From Bacillota bacterium (GTDB lineage: Bacteria; Bacillota; Dethiobacteria; Dethiobacterales; Dethiobacteraceae): a DNA stretch of 32,872 nucleotides. The notes under the pieces are model-generated. The model ran no database searches, was not told the origin of the DNA, and saw only the letters and a list, made by a program, of their open reading frames with translations. The stretch lies in NCBI GenBank assembly GCA_012800795.1, contig JAAZIQ010000010.1, forward strand, positions 1 to 32,872, in the 5' to 3' direction. Below, one piece after another: positions 21,533 to 30,278 of the stretch (position 1 is its first letter; every line of letters starts with the position of its first letter). The position numbers and the translations under genes are program-made.

Positions 21533-22755
21533 CAGCAGATTCCTTTCTCTTTTGCTAATTCCGTAAAAGCCTTTGCGATTCGCCTGAAAGCTTCATATAG
21601 TTTTTCATCATCGCGCAAACAGCCAAACACTATCCGAATATGTCCTTTTCCCTGTGCTCCATAAGCAGTGCCGTCATTGACACTGACTTTAGCGTGTTTA
21701 AAAAGATAATCGCAAACCTCAGCCGAGCTTCCCAGGGCAGAAACATCTATCCAGATGAGAAAACCCGATTCAGGAAGCCATGTCTTAATACCCGGAACGT
21801 CTTTTAAAATCTCCATAATCTTATGTCGGCGCCGATCAAAGATCGCAGCATATTCTTGTACAAATTCAGGCCGGCGCAGTGCCTCTGCAACTGCTTTTTG
21901 TGCCGCAGTATTAGCCGCTCCGATAACACTAACTGCCGTTCCGTAAAGTGCATCCATGACCACATCATCCGCCACTATATACCCAACTCTATAGCCACTG
22001 AGCCCCATACCTTTGGAAACAGAAAAAACCGTCACTGTCCGCTCCCACATCCCCGGCAGAGCAGCCATCGTGACCATTTCACGCCCGTCAAAAATTATAT
22101 CTTCAAAAGCCTGATCCACCACACACACAAGATTGTGCTTAATACACATCTCTGCCAATGCCAGCATATTTTCTCTGCTAAAAACCGTTGTAGTCGGATT
22201 ATTTGGATTAGTTAGAACCAGCATCTTTGTCTTTTCCGTTATTCGTGCTTCAAACTCTACGGCCACGGGCTGAAAACCATTTTCCGCACGCAGCGGCACA
22301 GGCACAAGAACCCCGCCGCGCGTTTCTACGTTCTGAAAATTATTTGGATAACAGGGATCGGGAATTAGCACCTCGTCACCCTGCTCAATAAAGGCATACA
22401 TGGCAAAAAAGAGCCCTGAATCAGATCCCGGAGTAATTAGTATATTGCGCTTTGGATCAACGGTCAGGCCATTATACTGCTTTAATTTTTCCGCTATTAC
22501 TTCCTTTAATTCAGTTGATCCCAGCGGGCTTGTATAATGATTGCAGACACCGGATTTCAGAGCTTCAACGGTGGCATCCAGCACAAATTCCGGCGTGGAG
22601 GGATCCGGAAAGAAAGGATCTGCCCAGCTTAAAATTGTATAACCCTCCGCCAGCAGCGCTTCTATATCAACACCGGCATCCGCCTTGGTAACCTTTGTAA
22701 ACAGACCACCTTCAGCCTTGCGAAAAGCAGGCGTCATAAGGTTTTTTATAGACAT
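21532..22755 (-). CDS. PLP-dependent class I/II aminotransferase
   Basis: 407 residues, fold-type I PLP enzyme. Visible are the cofactor region TPGSDSGLFFAMYAF, substrate-facing LTNPNNPTTTVFS, the Asp of VVDQAFEDI and the Schiff-base Lys in FSVSKGMGLSGYRVGY. The C-terminal half ends with HIRIVFGCLRDDEKL, where the Arg binds the substrate carboxylate. The family covers aspartate, aromatic, alanine and diaminopimelate aminotransferases; substrate is not predictable. An upstream TTG is open in frame, but AGGAGTG eight bases before the ATG sets the start. It is between the ABC ATPases and the amidohydrolase-like gene, pointing to use of amino acids freed from imported peptides. Confidence 0.9.
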   Translation of the reverse strand: MSIKNLMTPAFRKAEGGLFTKVTKADAGVDIEALLAEGYTILSWADPFFPDPSTPEFVLDATVEALKSGVCNHYTSPLGSTELKEVIAEKLKQYNGLTVDPKRNILITPGSDSGLFFAMYAFIEQGDEVLIPDPCYPNNFQNVETRGGVLVPVPLRAENGFQPVAVEFEARITEKTKMLVLTNPNNPTTTVFSRENMLALAEMCIKHNLVCVVDQAFEDIIFDGREMVTMAALPGMWERTVTVFSVSKGMGLSGYRVGYIVADDVVMDALYGTAVSVIGAANTAAQKAVAEALRRPEFVQEYAAIFDRRRHKIMEILKDVPGIKTWLPESGFLIWIDVSALGSSAEVCDYLFKHAKVSVNDGTAYGAQGKGHIRIVFGCLRDDEKLYEAFRRIAKAFTELAKEKGIC

Positions 22756-22780
22756 CCGCTTCACTCCTAGTTTGTTTAAT

Positions 22781-23752
22781 TTAGGCAAAATGACATACGC
22801 AGAAATGTCCGTTTCCCAAATCCTTTACCGGCGGTTCGGTTGTTTTGCATATCTCCTGACGCTGCGGACAGCGAGTGTGAAATCTACAGCCGCCGGGAAT
22901 ATTTATTGGGCTGGGCACATCTCCCTGCAGGCGGACGCGTTCCCTCTCCCTGCGTTCCTTCGTCACTTCGGGAATAGCGGAAAGCAGCGCTTTTGTATAG
23001 GGATGAACAGGACGGTCATAAAGCTCGTTGCTGTCAGCAATCTCCATAATACGCCCCAAGTACATCACAATTACCCTGTCGCAGATATATCTCACAACCC
23101 TTAGATCATGGCTAATGAAAAGATATGTCAGATTAAATTTCTCCTGCAGATCTTTCATTAAGTTTAAGACTTGCGCCTGAATTGAAACATCAAGGGCTGA
23201 AACCGGCTCATCACAAACCACAAATTGCGGGTTTAGGGCTATGGCGCGGGCAATACCTATGCGCTGCCGCTGCCCGCCGCTGAATTCATGAGGAAATCTT
23301 CCGTAATATTCCGGGCGCAAGCCTACCAGTTCCATCAATTCATGTGTACGTTTTCTTATTTCTTCCTTCGTGCCGTAGCGATGAAGTTCCAGCGGTCTGC
23401 CGATCAACTGCCCAACGGTTTTGCGCGGGTCAAGAGATCCGTAAGGATCCTGAAATACTATCTGCATTTCCTGACGAAGCTTGCGCATTTCCTCGTCTTT
23501 AAGTTTAAGAACATCAATCCCGTTAAACAGTACTTCACCACCGGTCGGCTCAACAAGCCTTAAAATGCATCTGCCGATGGTAGTCTTTCCGCAACCGCTT
23601 TCACCGACAAGACCCAGCACTTCACCTTTATAAATATCAAAAGTAACGCCATCCACAGCTTTAACGACCGCCGGCTTGCCATCGGTGCCCTTAAGTCCCT
23701 TTACAGGGAAATACTGCTGCAGATTCTTTATTTCAAGGAGTTTTTCCGCCAT
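22781..23752 (-). CDS. oppF: Peptide ABC transporter ATP-binding protein (OppF/DppF-like)
   Basis: 323 residues, an energy-coupling subunit. Walker [14 protein letters not shown]-loop [13 protein letters not shown], signature [14 protein letters not shown], Walker [13 protein letters not shown] and switch ISHDLRVV are all intact. The C-terminal oligopeptide-transporter extension carries [16 protein letters not shown], the cysteine-rich end typical of Opp/Dpp ATPases. The ATG follows GGGAGG with seven bases, two bases after the OppD stop; a longer upstream frame is rejected. Opp and Dpp cannot be told apart from sequence alone. Confidence 0.94.
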   Translation of the reverse strand: MAEKLLEIKNLQQYFPVKGLKGTDGKPAVVKAVDGVTFDIYKGEVLGLVGESGCGKTTIGRCILRLVEPTGGEVLFNGIDVLKLKDEEMRKLRQEMQIVFQDPYGSLDPRKTVGQLIGRPLELHRYGTKEEIRKRTHELMELVGLRPEYYGRFPHEFSGGQRQRIGIARAIALNPQFVVCDEPVSALDVSIQAQVLNLMKDLQEKFNLTYLFISHDLRVVRYICDRVIVMYLGRIMEIADSNELYDRPVHPYTKALLSAIPEVTKERRERERVRLQGDVPSPINIPGGCRFHTRCPQRQEICKTTEPPVKDLGNGHFCVCHFA

Positions 23753-23754
23753 TT

Positions 23755-24753
23755 TTATGCCTCCCCGTCCCACTCTCCCCGGTGTTCTTCGCTGTATTGA
23801 AAGCAACTTACAAAATGTCCTTTACCGGTATCATATAAATCAGGCCTGCACTGTTTGCAAATTGGTCTTGCAAAAGCACAGCGCGGCTCGAATTTACAGC
23901 CTTGCGGCATCTCAAAAATGCTGGGAACCATGCCTTCTATAGTTGTTAGTCTTTCTTTACTATCTATTTTAGGTATGGATTCCATTAGCCCAATTGAATA
24001 CGGGTGTTTCATATCCTGAAAAACTGCATCGCGCGTTCCGTATTCCATGATTGATCCGGCATACATTACAATCACGTCGTCTGCAATATCGCTCACGACT
24101 CCCAGATCATGGGTTATAAGCATAATAGAAGTGCCTAATTTATTTTTTAAATCCAACATCAAATCAAGTATTTGAGCCTGAATAGTTACATCAAGGGCAG
24201 TAGTCGGCTCGTCAGCAATGAGTAGCTCGGGATTACAAGCTAATGCCATGGCAATCATGACACGCTGTCTCATTCCTCCGCTCATCTGGTGCGGGTATTC
24301 ATTAAAACGCTGTTCGGGAGAAGGAATTCCCACCATTCTCAGCATCTCAATGGAGCGTTCTTGAGCTTCTTTTTTATTAAGATTTTCGTGAATGTTGTAG
24401 ATTTCTGCAATCTGCGAGCCGACTGTGCGTACAGGGTTAAGGGCTGTCATCGGTTCCTGAAAAATCATTGAGATTCTTTTTCCGCGAATTTTGCACATCT
24501 CCTGCTGCGTCAGCTTCGTAAGATCCTTTCCGTCAAAAATAATTTCACCCTCAGTGATCCTGCCGCTGGGTTCGTGCAGCAGTCGCATGATCGAAAGAGA
24601 GGTAACGCTCTTTCCGCTTCCACTCTCCCCAACTATCCCCAGCGTTTTTCCCCGGCGGACATTAAAACTGATTCCGTCTACTGCCGGAACAACGCCCTTA
24701 TCTGTAAAGAAACATGTTTTTAGTCCCTTTACCTGTAGGGTCAGGTCTTCCAC
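23755..24753 (-). CDS. oppD: Peptide ABC transporter ATP-binding protein (OppD/DppD-like)
   Basis: 332 residues, partner ATPase of the OppF-like protein. Walker [15 protein letters not shown]-loop [13 protein letters not shown], signature [14 protein letters not shown], Walker [13 protein letters not shown] and switch ITHDLGVV are intact. The C-terminal part has [18 protein letters not shown], the family's cysteine cluster, which binds a 4Fe-4S cluster in some Dpp transporters. Starts at GTG after GGGGGAAAAG, 12 bases past the peptidase gene. Confidence 0.94.
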   Translation of the reverse strand: MEDLTLQVKGLKTCFFTDKGVVPAVDGISFNVRRGKTLGIVGESGSGKSVTSLSIMRLLHEPSGRITEGEIIFDGKDLTKLTQQEMCKIRGKRISMIFQEPMTALNPVRTVGSQIAEIYNIHENLNKKEAQERSIEMLRMVGIPSPEQRFNEYPHQMSGGMRQRVMIAMALACNPELLIADEPTTALDVTIQAQILDLMLDLKNKLGTSIMLITHDLGVVSDIADDVIVMYAGSIMEYGTRDAVFQDMKHPYSIGLMESIPKIDSKERLTTIEGMVPSIFEMPQGCKFEPRCAFARPICKQCRPDLYDTGKGHFVSCFQYSEEHRGEWDGEA

Positions 24754-24765
24754 AGTCTTTTCCCC

Positions 24766-25908
24766 CTATCTGTCAAGTACCACAATATCCTTTGTTACTT
24801 TGTTTAGGCATTCAACGCCGGTGGAAGTAACCAGAACCACGTCTTCTACACGAATAAGATATTTTTGTGGAACATAAAGACTCGGCTCCACTGTAAAGCA
24901 CATTCCCGCCTGCAAAACTGTGTCTTCACCTTCTGCCAAAAACGGACGTTCATGCACATCCTTGCCTATTCCGTGTCCTAGACGATGTATAAAAGCCTCT
25001 CCCATACCGGCTTCCTCCATACATCTATGTGCTGCCGCATTGGCATCGGCGCCGGTGTTGACCCCGGCTTTCATCATCTCCATCCCTGCTGCCTGACTCT
25101 TCATCACAAGTTCATGGGCACGCACCATTTCAGGGGTCGGTTCCTGCAGAAAAATTGTACGTCCAAAGTCGGAGCAGTATCCTTTATAGACAACACCATA
25201 ATCAAGTGCTATGGTATGGTCACGTTCTAACCGCTCATAATATCCTGCACCCACTCCAATCCCCGCCTTAGGACCGTGGTGGAGCACTTCAGCCGGGAAA
25301 GAAGGAGAAGAACATCCGTAAGTCTCAAGCAGCTTTTCAATCTCCAATTCTATCTCCCTTACAGGAGTTCCCGGAACGAGCATTGGCAAAATATCATAAT
25401 ATATTTTATCGGCCACTGAACTGGCGTAACGCATTAGCTCTATTTCGTCTTCGTCTTTAACGGCACGCAGCATATCCACATCGGCCGACATATCAATAAC
25501 CGTCGCGTCATGTACTTCCTGCAGTCTCAGCACCAAAGTTGAAGAAATATCACGGTTCACCGCCAGACGCTTGCCATTCAGCTTCTGCGCTCTTATTTCC
25601 TGGTCAAAAGTTTTGCCATAAAGATCAACATCCGGATATATTACCAGTTCGTCGACCACGGGGAAATCTTCCATGCGGTCGGAGAAGCCCAGGGCTGAAA
25701 GGCGTGGTGAAAAAGCCGTGACCTTGACCGGCGTAATAAGCAACCCGGCAAATTCTGCGCTATTTTGACGTGATTTTGTCTGGCAAAATCCTGCTCTGGG
25801 TAGACCCGTAAAATATTCCCAACTGGCGTCATTGGCAACAAACAGCCCCTCAACATTTTTGGCCGCCATTTTTTCCCTGATTCTTTCTATCCTCAAAGCA
25901 TAATTCAT
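24766..25908 (-). CDS. M24-family metallopeptidase (Xaa-Pro aminopeptidase/prolidase-like)
   Basis: 380 residues. An N-terminal creatinase-like domain (MNYALRIERIREKMAAKN to about residue 140) precedes the pita-bread catalytic domain. All five dinuclear metal ligands are present in order: Asp in IALDYGVVYKG, Asp in YCSDFGRT, His in HRLGHGIGKDVHE, Glu in TVEPSLY and Glu in IRVEDVV. It should split a residue next to proline from short peptides, in the cytoplasm. Creatinase or ectoine hydrolase relatives are less likely but possible. The frame is open for seven further codons, but GAGGTG lies seven bases before the ATG chosen. Its place between the permease and ATPase genes suggests that it digests what the transporter brings in. 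Confidence 0.92.
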   Translation of the reverse strand: MNYALRIERIREKMAAKNVEGLFVANDASWEYFTGLPRAGFCQTKSRQNSAEFAGLLITPVKVTAFSPRLSALGFSDRMEDFPVVDELVIYPDVDLYGKTFDQEIRAQKLNGKRLAVNRDISSTLVLRLQEVHDATVIDMSADVDMLRAVKDEDEIELMRYASSVADKIYYDILPMLVPGTPVREIELEIEKLLETYGCSSPSFPAEVLHHGPKAGIGVGAGYYERLERDHTIALDYGVVYKGYCSDFGRTIFLQEPTPEMVRAHELVMKSQAAGMEMMKAGVNTGADANAAAHRCMEEAGMGEAFIHRLGHGIGKDVHERPFLAEGEDTVLQAGMCFTVEPSLYVPQKYLIRVEDVVLVTSTGVECLNKVTKDIVVLDR

Positions 25909-25929
25909 AAAACCCACCTCTTTCATCAA

Positions 25930-26769
25930 TCATTCGAGATTTCTGAGTTTGGGATCGAGCAGATCGCGCAAAGCATCACCTATAAAGTTGAATGAGATGG
26001 AAACAATAAATATTGCGGCGCCGGGGAAAACACTGACCCACCAGTAATTGAGCATCTTTGCTCCATCAGAAACCATGGCACCCCATTCTGGAGCCGGTGG
26101 TGCCGCTCCCATTCCTAAAAATCCAAGTCCTGAAAACATAAGTATAGCTGCACCAAGATCTGCCGAAGCCATGACTAGAAGCGGCGCCACACAGTTTGGT
26201 ATTACAGTTGAAAAGAGGATATGGCTTTTCTTTTCTCCCAGTGCTACCGCCGCAGCAACATACTCAGTCTCGCGCACCGTGAGCACAAGTCCCCTCATCA
26301 TTCTTGCATATTTGGGCCACCATACAAGCACAATAACTAAAATGGCATTAGACATGGTCTTTCCAAAAACAGCGGCAAGGGCCATTGCAAGTACCAACGA
26401 CGGGAATGACATCACTATGTCAACGATACGCATGAGTACTTCATCTAACATTTTTCCGAAATATCCAGCTACCGCGCCGTAAATACCGCCAAAGATACAA
26501 GAAAAAATTACAACAAGAAACCCTGCCGGCAAACTAATCCGCGTACCATAAACAACTCTTGAAAACACATCGCGGCCAAAATTGTCGGTGCCAAAAAAAT
26601 GAACCGAACTAGGGGGCCTGTTTCTGTTGGCGAAATTTTGCGCAAGAGGGTCGTGCGTTGCAATCAGTGGTGCAAAAATAGCAACCAGGAAAAACAGTAT
26701 GCACACGAGAGCTCCAATGGTTGCCAGCGGATTTTTTTTAATAAATCGTAGTATCTTATTCTTCACCAT
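25930..26769 (-). CDS. oppC: Peptide ABC transporter permease (OppC/DppC-like)
   Basis: 279 residues with six predicted membrane segments. It has the N-terminal OppC_N helix (IGALVCILFFLVAIFAPLIA), the periplasmic-side HFFGTDNFGRDVFSRVVYG hallmark of OppC/DppC proteins, and the cytoplasmic EAA loop YVAAAVALGEKKSHILFSTV that docks the ATPase. The ATG follows AGGAGGG with four to five bases; the OppB stop is ten bases upstream. Confidence 0.94.
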   Translation of the reverse strand: MVKNKILRFIKKNPLATIGALVCILFFLVAIFAPLIATHDPLAQNFANRNRPPSSVHFFGTDNFGRDVFSRVVYGTRISLPAGFLVVIFSCIFGGIYGAVAGYFGKMLDEVLMRIVDIVMSFPSLVLAMALAAVFGKTMSNAILVIVLVWWPKYARMMRGLVLTVRETEYVAAAVALGEKKSHILFSTVIPNCVAPLLVMASADLGAAILMFSGLGFLGMGAAPPAPEWGAMVSDGAKMLNYWWVSVFPGAAIFIVSISFNFIGDALRDLLDPKLRNLE

Positions 26770-26778
26770 GGGACCCTC

Positions 26779-27795
26779 CTAATATCTCACTCGCGGATCT
26801 ATAAATGCATAGATAATATCGATCAGTAAACTCATCACACAATTGATAAGTGCAATTACAAGTGTTACTCCCATTATTGCAGGGTAATCCAGAGTAGTTG
26901 CCGATTGATAGGCGTACCAACCAAGTCCTGGATAATCAAATATTGTTTCGACCAGAACGGTACCCCCCAAGAGGCTGCCATAACTTAGTCCGAACATCGT
27001 AACCGAGGGGATAAGGCCGTTTTTAAGAGCGTGATTCATTATCACCTGGCGTTCAGTTAATCCTTTGGCTCTGGCTGTACGTAGATAGTCTTGGCCCATT
27101 ACATCCAGCATAGAACTGCGCACCGTTCTCGTCATTAGTCCCATTGTGGAGGCAGCCAAAACAATGGACGGCATGGCAATGTGGCTAAGGACGTCTTTCA
27201 AAAGCGCCATATTGCCGTTCTTAATAGCATCTAAAATTAAAAAACCCGTCTCAGATTTATAACTCAAGAAGGCCAAGCTCAGCCTACCGCTTCCCGGGGC
27301 TATATTAAGTCTGAAGTAAAAGACATACAGCATCAGCAGCGCCAACCAGAACGCCGGAATCGAAATTCCCACCAGTGAAACGGCTCTTAATACTTGGTCT
27401 GCGGCTTTATTTCGCCTTGCAGCGGAAATAACACCAAATAACATACCAAAGACAACACTGATAAATGTTGCCAAAGTAGCCATTTCAACAGTAGCCGGGA
27501 AATATACCGATAAATCATAAAGCACCGGCCTTTTCGTACGAATGGAAGTGCCCAGATCCCCTTTAAACATATTTCTGACATACAAAATAAACTGTTCGGG
27601 AAGGGGTTTGTTAAGACCCCATTTTTCCTCGTATGCAGCCACAATCTCCGGATTGCTCATCGCCGACTGCCCGAGGTTTGCGACCAGCGGATCTCCAGGA
27701 ACCATATGTGAAATAGTAAAAGTGATAACAACCACGCCGGCCATCACAATAGCCATTAGCAGCAGCCTGCGCCCTATATAATTTAACATATTCAT
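26779..27795 (-). CDS. oppB: Peptide ABC transporter permease (OppB/DppB-like)
   Basis: 338 residues, six predicted membrane helices. The first is followed by SHMVPGDPLVANLG, the usual OppB/DppB mark, and the loop LRTARAKGLTERQVIMNHAL is the EAA motif. NGLIPSVTMFGLSYGSLLGG follows, and it ends with IYAFIDPRVRY as in most of the family. The ATG follows GGGGAGG with seven bases between. A stem-loop in the gap to the binding-protein gene upstream may set their relative expression. Confidence 0.94.
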   Translation of the reverse strand: MNMLNYIGRRLLLMAIVMAGVVVITFTISHMVPGDPLVANLGQSAMSNPEIVAAYEEKWGLNKPLPEQFILYVRNMFKGDLGTSIRTKRPVLYDLSVYFPATVEMATLATFISVVFGMLFGVISAARRNKAADQVLRAVSLVGISIPAFWLALLMLYVFYFRLNIAPGSGRLSLAFLSYKSETGFLILDAIKNGNMALLKDVLSHIAMPSIVLAASTMGLMTRTVRSSMLDVMGQDYLRTARAKGLTERQVIMNHALKNGLIPSVTMFGLSYGSLLGGTVLVETIFDYPGLGWYAYQSATTLDYPAIMGVTLVIALINCVMSLLIDIIYAFIDPRVRY

Positions 27796-27842
27796 AACAA
27801 TCCTCCCCTTGTGGCCAGGGTATTTTGCTTATTTAGTTAAAT

Positions 27843-27873
27843 GGCAGAGGGGTCTACTGTGACGCCCTCTGCC
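27843..27873 (-). other. Intergenic stem-loop between oppA- and oppB-like genes
   Basis: GGCAGAGGG and CCCTCTGCC pair around a 13-nt loop. The minus-strand tail reads ATTTAACT, too weak for full termination. Such hairpins often protect the binding-protein mRNA or give partial termination, so that more binding protein than permease is made. Confidence 0.65.
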
Positions 27874-27905
27874 TTTGAGTTTGTAAATATCTTCTCTTAA
27901 GAAGA

Positions 27906-29498
27906 TTATTCAATATCCATTAGATGGAAAATCAGCATATAGGCTGAAGAATAATGGACATCCTTCACACGCTTACTCATGGCAAGAGCACGGTTTGGTT
28001 GTACAAAAACGATGACCGGACCAGGGATCTCGCTGTACATTATTTGAATTTCCTTGAAAAGCTCGGCCCGCTTTTCGGGATCGGTTTCAACCTTTGCCTT
28101 CGCGGTAAGCTCAGCAAGTTCAGGAGCCATATCTGCTGTCCAATTGCTGCGCAAGCCTACTGTTTCGCCGGGCATAAACGCAAGCTGAGAGGCAGGATCA
28201 AGGTAGTCGGGACCCCACATACCGATGTTAGCCTGATATTTGGCGCTGCGAAGTTTTTCCAAATAAACGCTGACTTCATCAGCTTGAATATTCATTGTAA
28301 TGCCAACCTCTTTAAGGTCTGATTGAATCTTTACAGCACAATCCATGAAAGCAATGCCGTCTGTAGCCATATCGGGAATAGCGCCGCATTCAAAAGTAAA
28401 TCCGTCCGGATACCCGGCCTTTTCTAAATAATATTTTGCTTTTTCTAAATCACGGGTTATTTTGCTTTCACCGGCATAGCCAGGGAATCCACTAGGTATA
28501 ATGTTCATTGGAGTGCTGGGATCGTTGCCGGCAAGTTCGCGCAGACCCTCATAGTCGATGGCATATGCAATTGCTCGGCGAACATCAGGGTTTGCAAGCG
28601 GACCGCCAATGGTTTCGTCCACATTCATGTGCAGGAAGAAAATATCTTGTGTCGGGTAGTTGCGGACAATGATATTTTCATCTGTCAGGGTCTCCAACTG
28701 TGAGGCGGTAAGGTCAAAGGCAAAGTCGATATCACCCTTCTGCAGACTCATGAGCTGCATACTGGAATCATTAATATGTTTAAAGACAACACGGTCAATT
28801 TTTGCAGATGTGCCTGCGTAATCTTCGTTTTTCTCCATCACTACTTCAACATTTGGAGTGTAGCTTACAAGTTTGTAAGGACCGGAACCAATGGAGTTAT
28901 TGTCAAAGAAGGACTGGGCTGAATCGGTGGCCGGATCAAGTGTGGCCCCGTTTTCCTGAGCCGCTTCACTATCATAGACGGAAAAAGCAGAATCGCATAG
29001 AATGGCAAGTATAGCCGGAGTGGGCTGCTTAAGCTTAATGGTAAGTTCAAAATCACCTGTTGCCTCTACAGAAGCAATCGGATCAGCCAAGAAGGAAGGA
29101 TTCCCTTTAAGATTAATTAAACGCTTAAAGCAGAATTCAGCATCATGTGCGTCTAGAATTTTGCCGGTAACAGCCTTGGCATCCTGACGCATGGTAATAA
29201 CGTAAGTAAGCCCATCCTCGCTGATGGTATAATCTTCAGCCAGGTCATTTTCAATCACCGCATCATCTTCTGCACTAAATCTAAATAATGTCTCATAAAC
29301 TTCGTGCAGGATCATGCGAGAAGATTTTTCATAAGCATGTGCGGGATCAAAGGTGGAATAATCAGCATTAATACCTACTACTACTTGTTTTTCTCCTGTG
29401 CTACCCTCTCCAGGGTCTTTTTCCCCAGTGCCACCGCCGCAAGCAGCAAGCACAAACACCATTGCTACTGCAAGAAGCAGTGCCAGAATTTTTCTCAT
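27906..29498 (-). CDS. oppA: Peptide-binding lipoprotein (SBP family 5, OppA/DppA-like)
   Basis: 530 residues. The signal peptide has a charged start, hydrophobic core and lipobox LAAC with the acylated Cys at residue 20, then a Gly/Ser/Glu-rich linker, so the mature protein is tethered outside the membrane. The family-5 pattern follows: YSTFDPAHAYEKSS, ILHEVYETLF, YTISEDGLTYVITMR, SIGSGPYKLVSYTP, VRRAIAYAIDYEGL and a late PDYLDPASQL. The family takes up oligopeptides, dipeptides, nickel or other small solutes; the ligand is unknown. AAAGGAG precedes the ATG. It follows RidA by 27 bases. Confidence 0.94.
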   Translation of the reverse strand: MRKILALLLAVAMVFVLAACGGGTGEKDPGEGSTGEKQVVVGINADYSTFDPAHAYEKSSRMILHEVYETLFRFSAEDDAVIENDLAEDYTISEDGLTYVITMRQDAKAVTGKILDAHDAEFCFKRLINLKGNPSFLADPIASVEATGDFELTIKLKQPTPAILAILCDSAFSVYDSEAAQENGATLDPATDSAQSFFDNNSIGSGPYKLVSYTPNVEVVMEKNEDYAGTSAKIDRVVFKHINDSSMQLMSLQKGDIDFAFDLTASQLETLTDENIIVRNYPTQDIFFLHMNVDETIGGPLANPDVRRAIAYAIDYEGLRELAGNDPSTPMNIIPSGFPGYAGESKITRDLEKAKYYLEKAGYPDGFTFECGAIPDMATDGIAFMDCAVKIQSDLKEVGITMNIQADEVSVYLEKLRSAKYQANIGMWGPDYLDPASQLAFMPGETVGLRSNWTADMAPELAELTAKAKVETDPEKRAELFKEIQIMYSEIPGPVIVFVQPNRALAMSKRVKDVHYSSAYMLIFHLMDIE

Positions 29499-29525
29499 GT
29501 CTTCATCTCCTTTTCTTTGATATTT

Positions 29526-29918
29526 TTATGTATTCTTTTTGTTTTCCAAAGCCGCCCAAACTTCTATTTCGCAAAGCACTTCCTTGGGAAGAGCCTTGAC
29601 TGCCACACAACTTCTGGCCGGCTTCGAAACAAAAGCCTCGGCATAAATGGCGTTGAACTTATCGAAGTCAGCCATATCCGCAAGGTAACATGTAGTCTTG
29701 ATGACGCTTTCAAAACCAATACCGTTCGCGTCTAAAATAGCTTTTATATTGCTTATCACCTGTTTTGTCTGTTCTTCTATGTTATCTCCACAAACAGCCC
29801 CGGTTTCCGGGGAAATAGGAATCTGGCCTGAACAATACAGAATTCCGTTATAAGCAATGGCCTGGGAGTACGGACCAATTGCAGCCGGTGCTTTTTCAGT
29901 TTCTGTGACTTTGAACAT
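29526..29918 (-). CDS. ridA: RidA-family 2-iminobutanoate/2-iminopropanoate deaminase
   Basis: 130 residues, trimeric RidA fold. Landmarks are APAAIGPYSQAI, LYCSGQIPISPETG, then ARSCVAVKALPKEVLCEIE, where the Arg is the catalytic residue and the Glu near the end is conserved too. RidA hydrolyses reactive imines made by PLP enzymes such as 2-aminoacrylate, releasing ammonia. It is the first gene of the operon, ahead of transporter and PLP aminotransferase genes, which fits a need for imine clean-up during breakdown of imported amino acids. AGGAGGG precedes the ATG. Confidence 0.94.
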   Translation of the reverse strand: MFKVTETEKAPAAIGPYSQAIAYNGILYCSGQIPISPETGAVCGDNIEEQTKQVISNIKAILDANGIGFESVIKTTCYLADMADFDKFNAIYAEAFVSKPARSCVAVKALPKEVLCEIEVWAALENKKNT

Positions 29919-29975
29919 TTTTTACCCTCCTAATGATGCAGCTAGCCGTCATCTTTTTACGACTATTGTTATAAA

Positions 29976-30007
29976 TTGTAATAATTTAATGATTGTAGTA
30001 ATTTAAT
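29976..30007. repeat. Direct repeats in the ridA leader
   Basis: TTGTAATAATTTAAT and TTGTAGTAATTTAAT, 14 of 15 bases alike, with a 17-bp period. The DNA next to them (GATTGATAGTTGATAG) is also repetitive. They lie between the predicted transcription start and the ridA ribosome site, so a regulator such as the DauR-type protein might bind here. Confidence 0.5.
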
Positions 30008-30039
30008 AAGTTAAAGCAATTGATTGATAGTTGATAGTA

Positions 30040-30068
30040 ATCATACCAATAAAATTTTTGAATGTCAA
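30040..30068 (-). promoter_or_regulatory. Strong promoter of the ridA-opp operon
   Basis: Minus strand: perfect TTGACA, a 17-bp spacer, TATGAT. The start is near 30033, with a leader of about 115 bases. Confidence 0.85.
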
Positions 30069-30168
30069 TGAAATATTTTTTATTGTCGCTAAACCTGCCC
30101 TATAAATATTTTCAATTGCTAGAAACTCTAAAAGAGAAAAATATGCCTTGAGACTAAAAATAAATTCA

Positions 30169-30196
30169 TTGAATAAAAAATTTTTTTTGATATAAT
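30169..30196 (+). promoter_or_regulatory. Promoter of the MalY/PatB-like gene
   Basis: TTGAAT, a 16-bp A/T-run spacer and perfect TATAAT with an upstream TGA (extended -10). The start would be near 30203, at the foot of a terminator-like hairpin. Confidence 0.75.
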
Positions 30197-30199
30197 CAG

Positions 30200-30240
30200 A
30201 AAAAAGACGCTACGGCGTTTTTTAAAGCAGCGTCTTTTTT
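30200..30240 (+). terminator. Terminator-like hairpin in the leader (candidate attenuator)
   Basis: A perfect 12-bp inverted repeat, AAAAAAGACGCT and AGCGTCTTTTTT, with a 17-nt loop, right after the promoter. A smaller hairpin inside it, ACGC-TACG-GCGT followed by six T, uses the same left arm, so the two exclude each other. Genes on both sides face away from this gap, so there is no upstream gene to terminate. This supports a role in premature termination. Confidence 0.6.
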
Positions 30241-30278
30241 TATTACATAAGCAAAAAGTGTCGAAAGGTGATGTAAAA

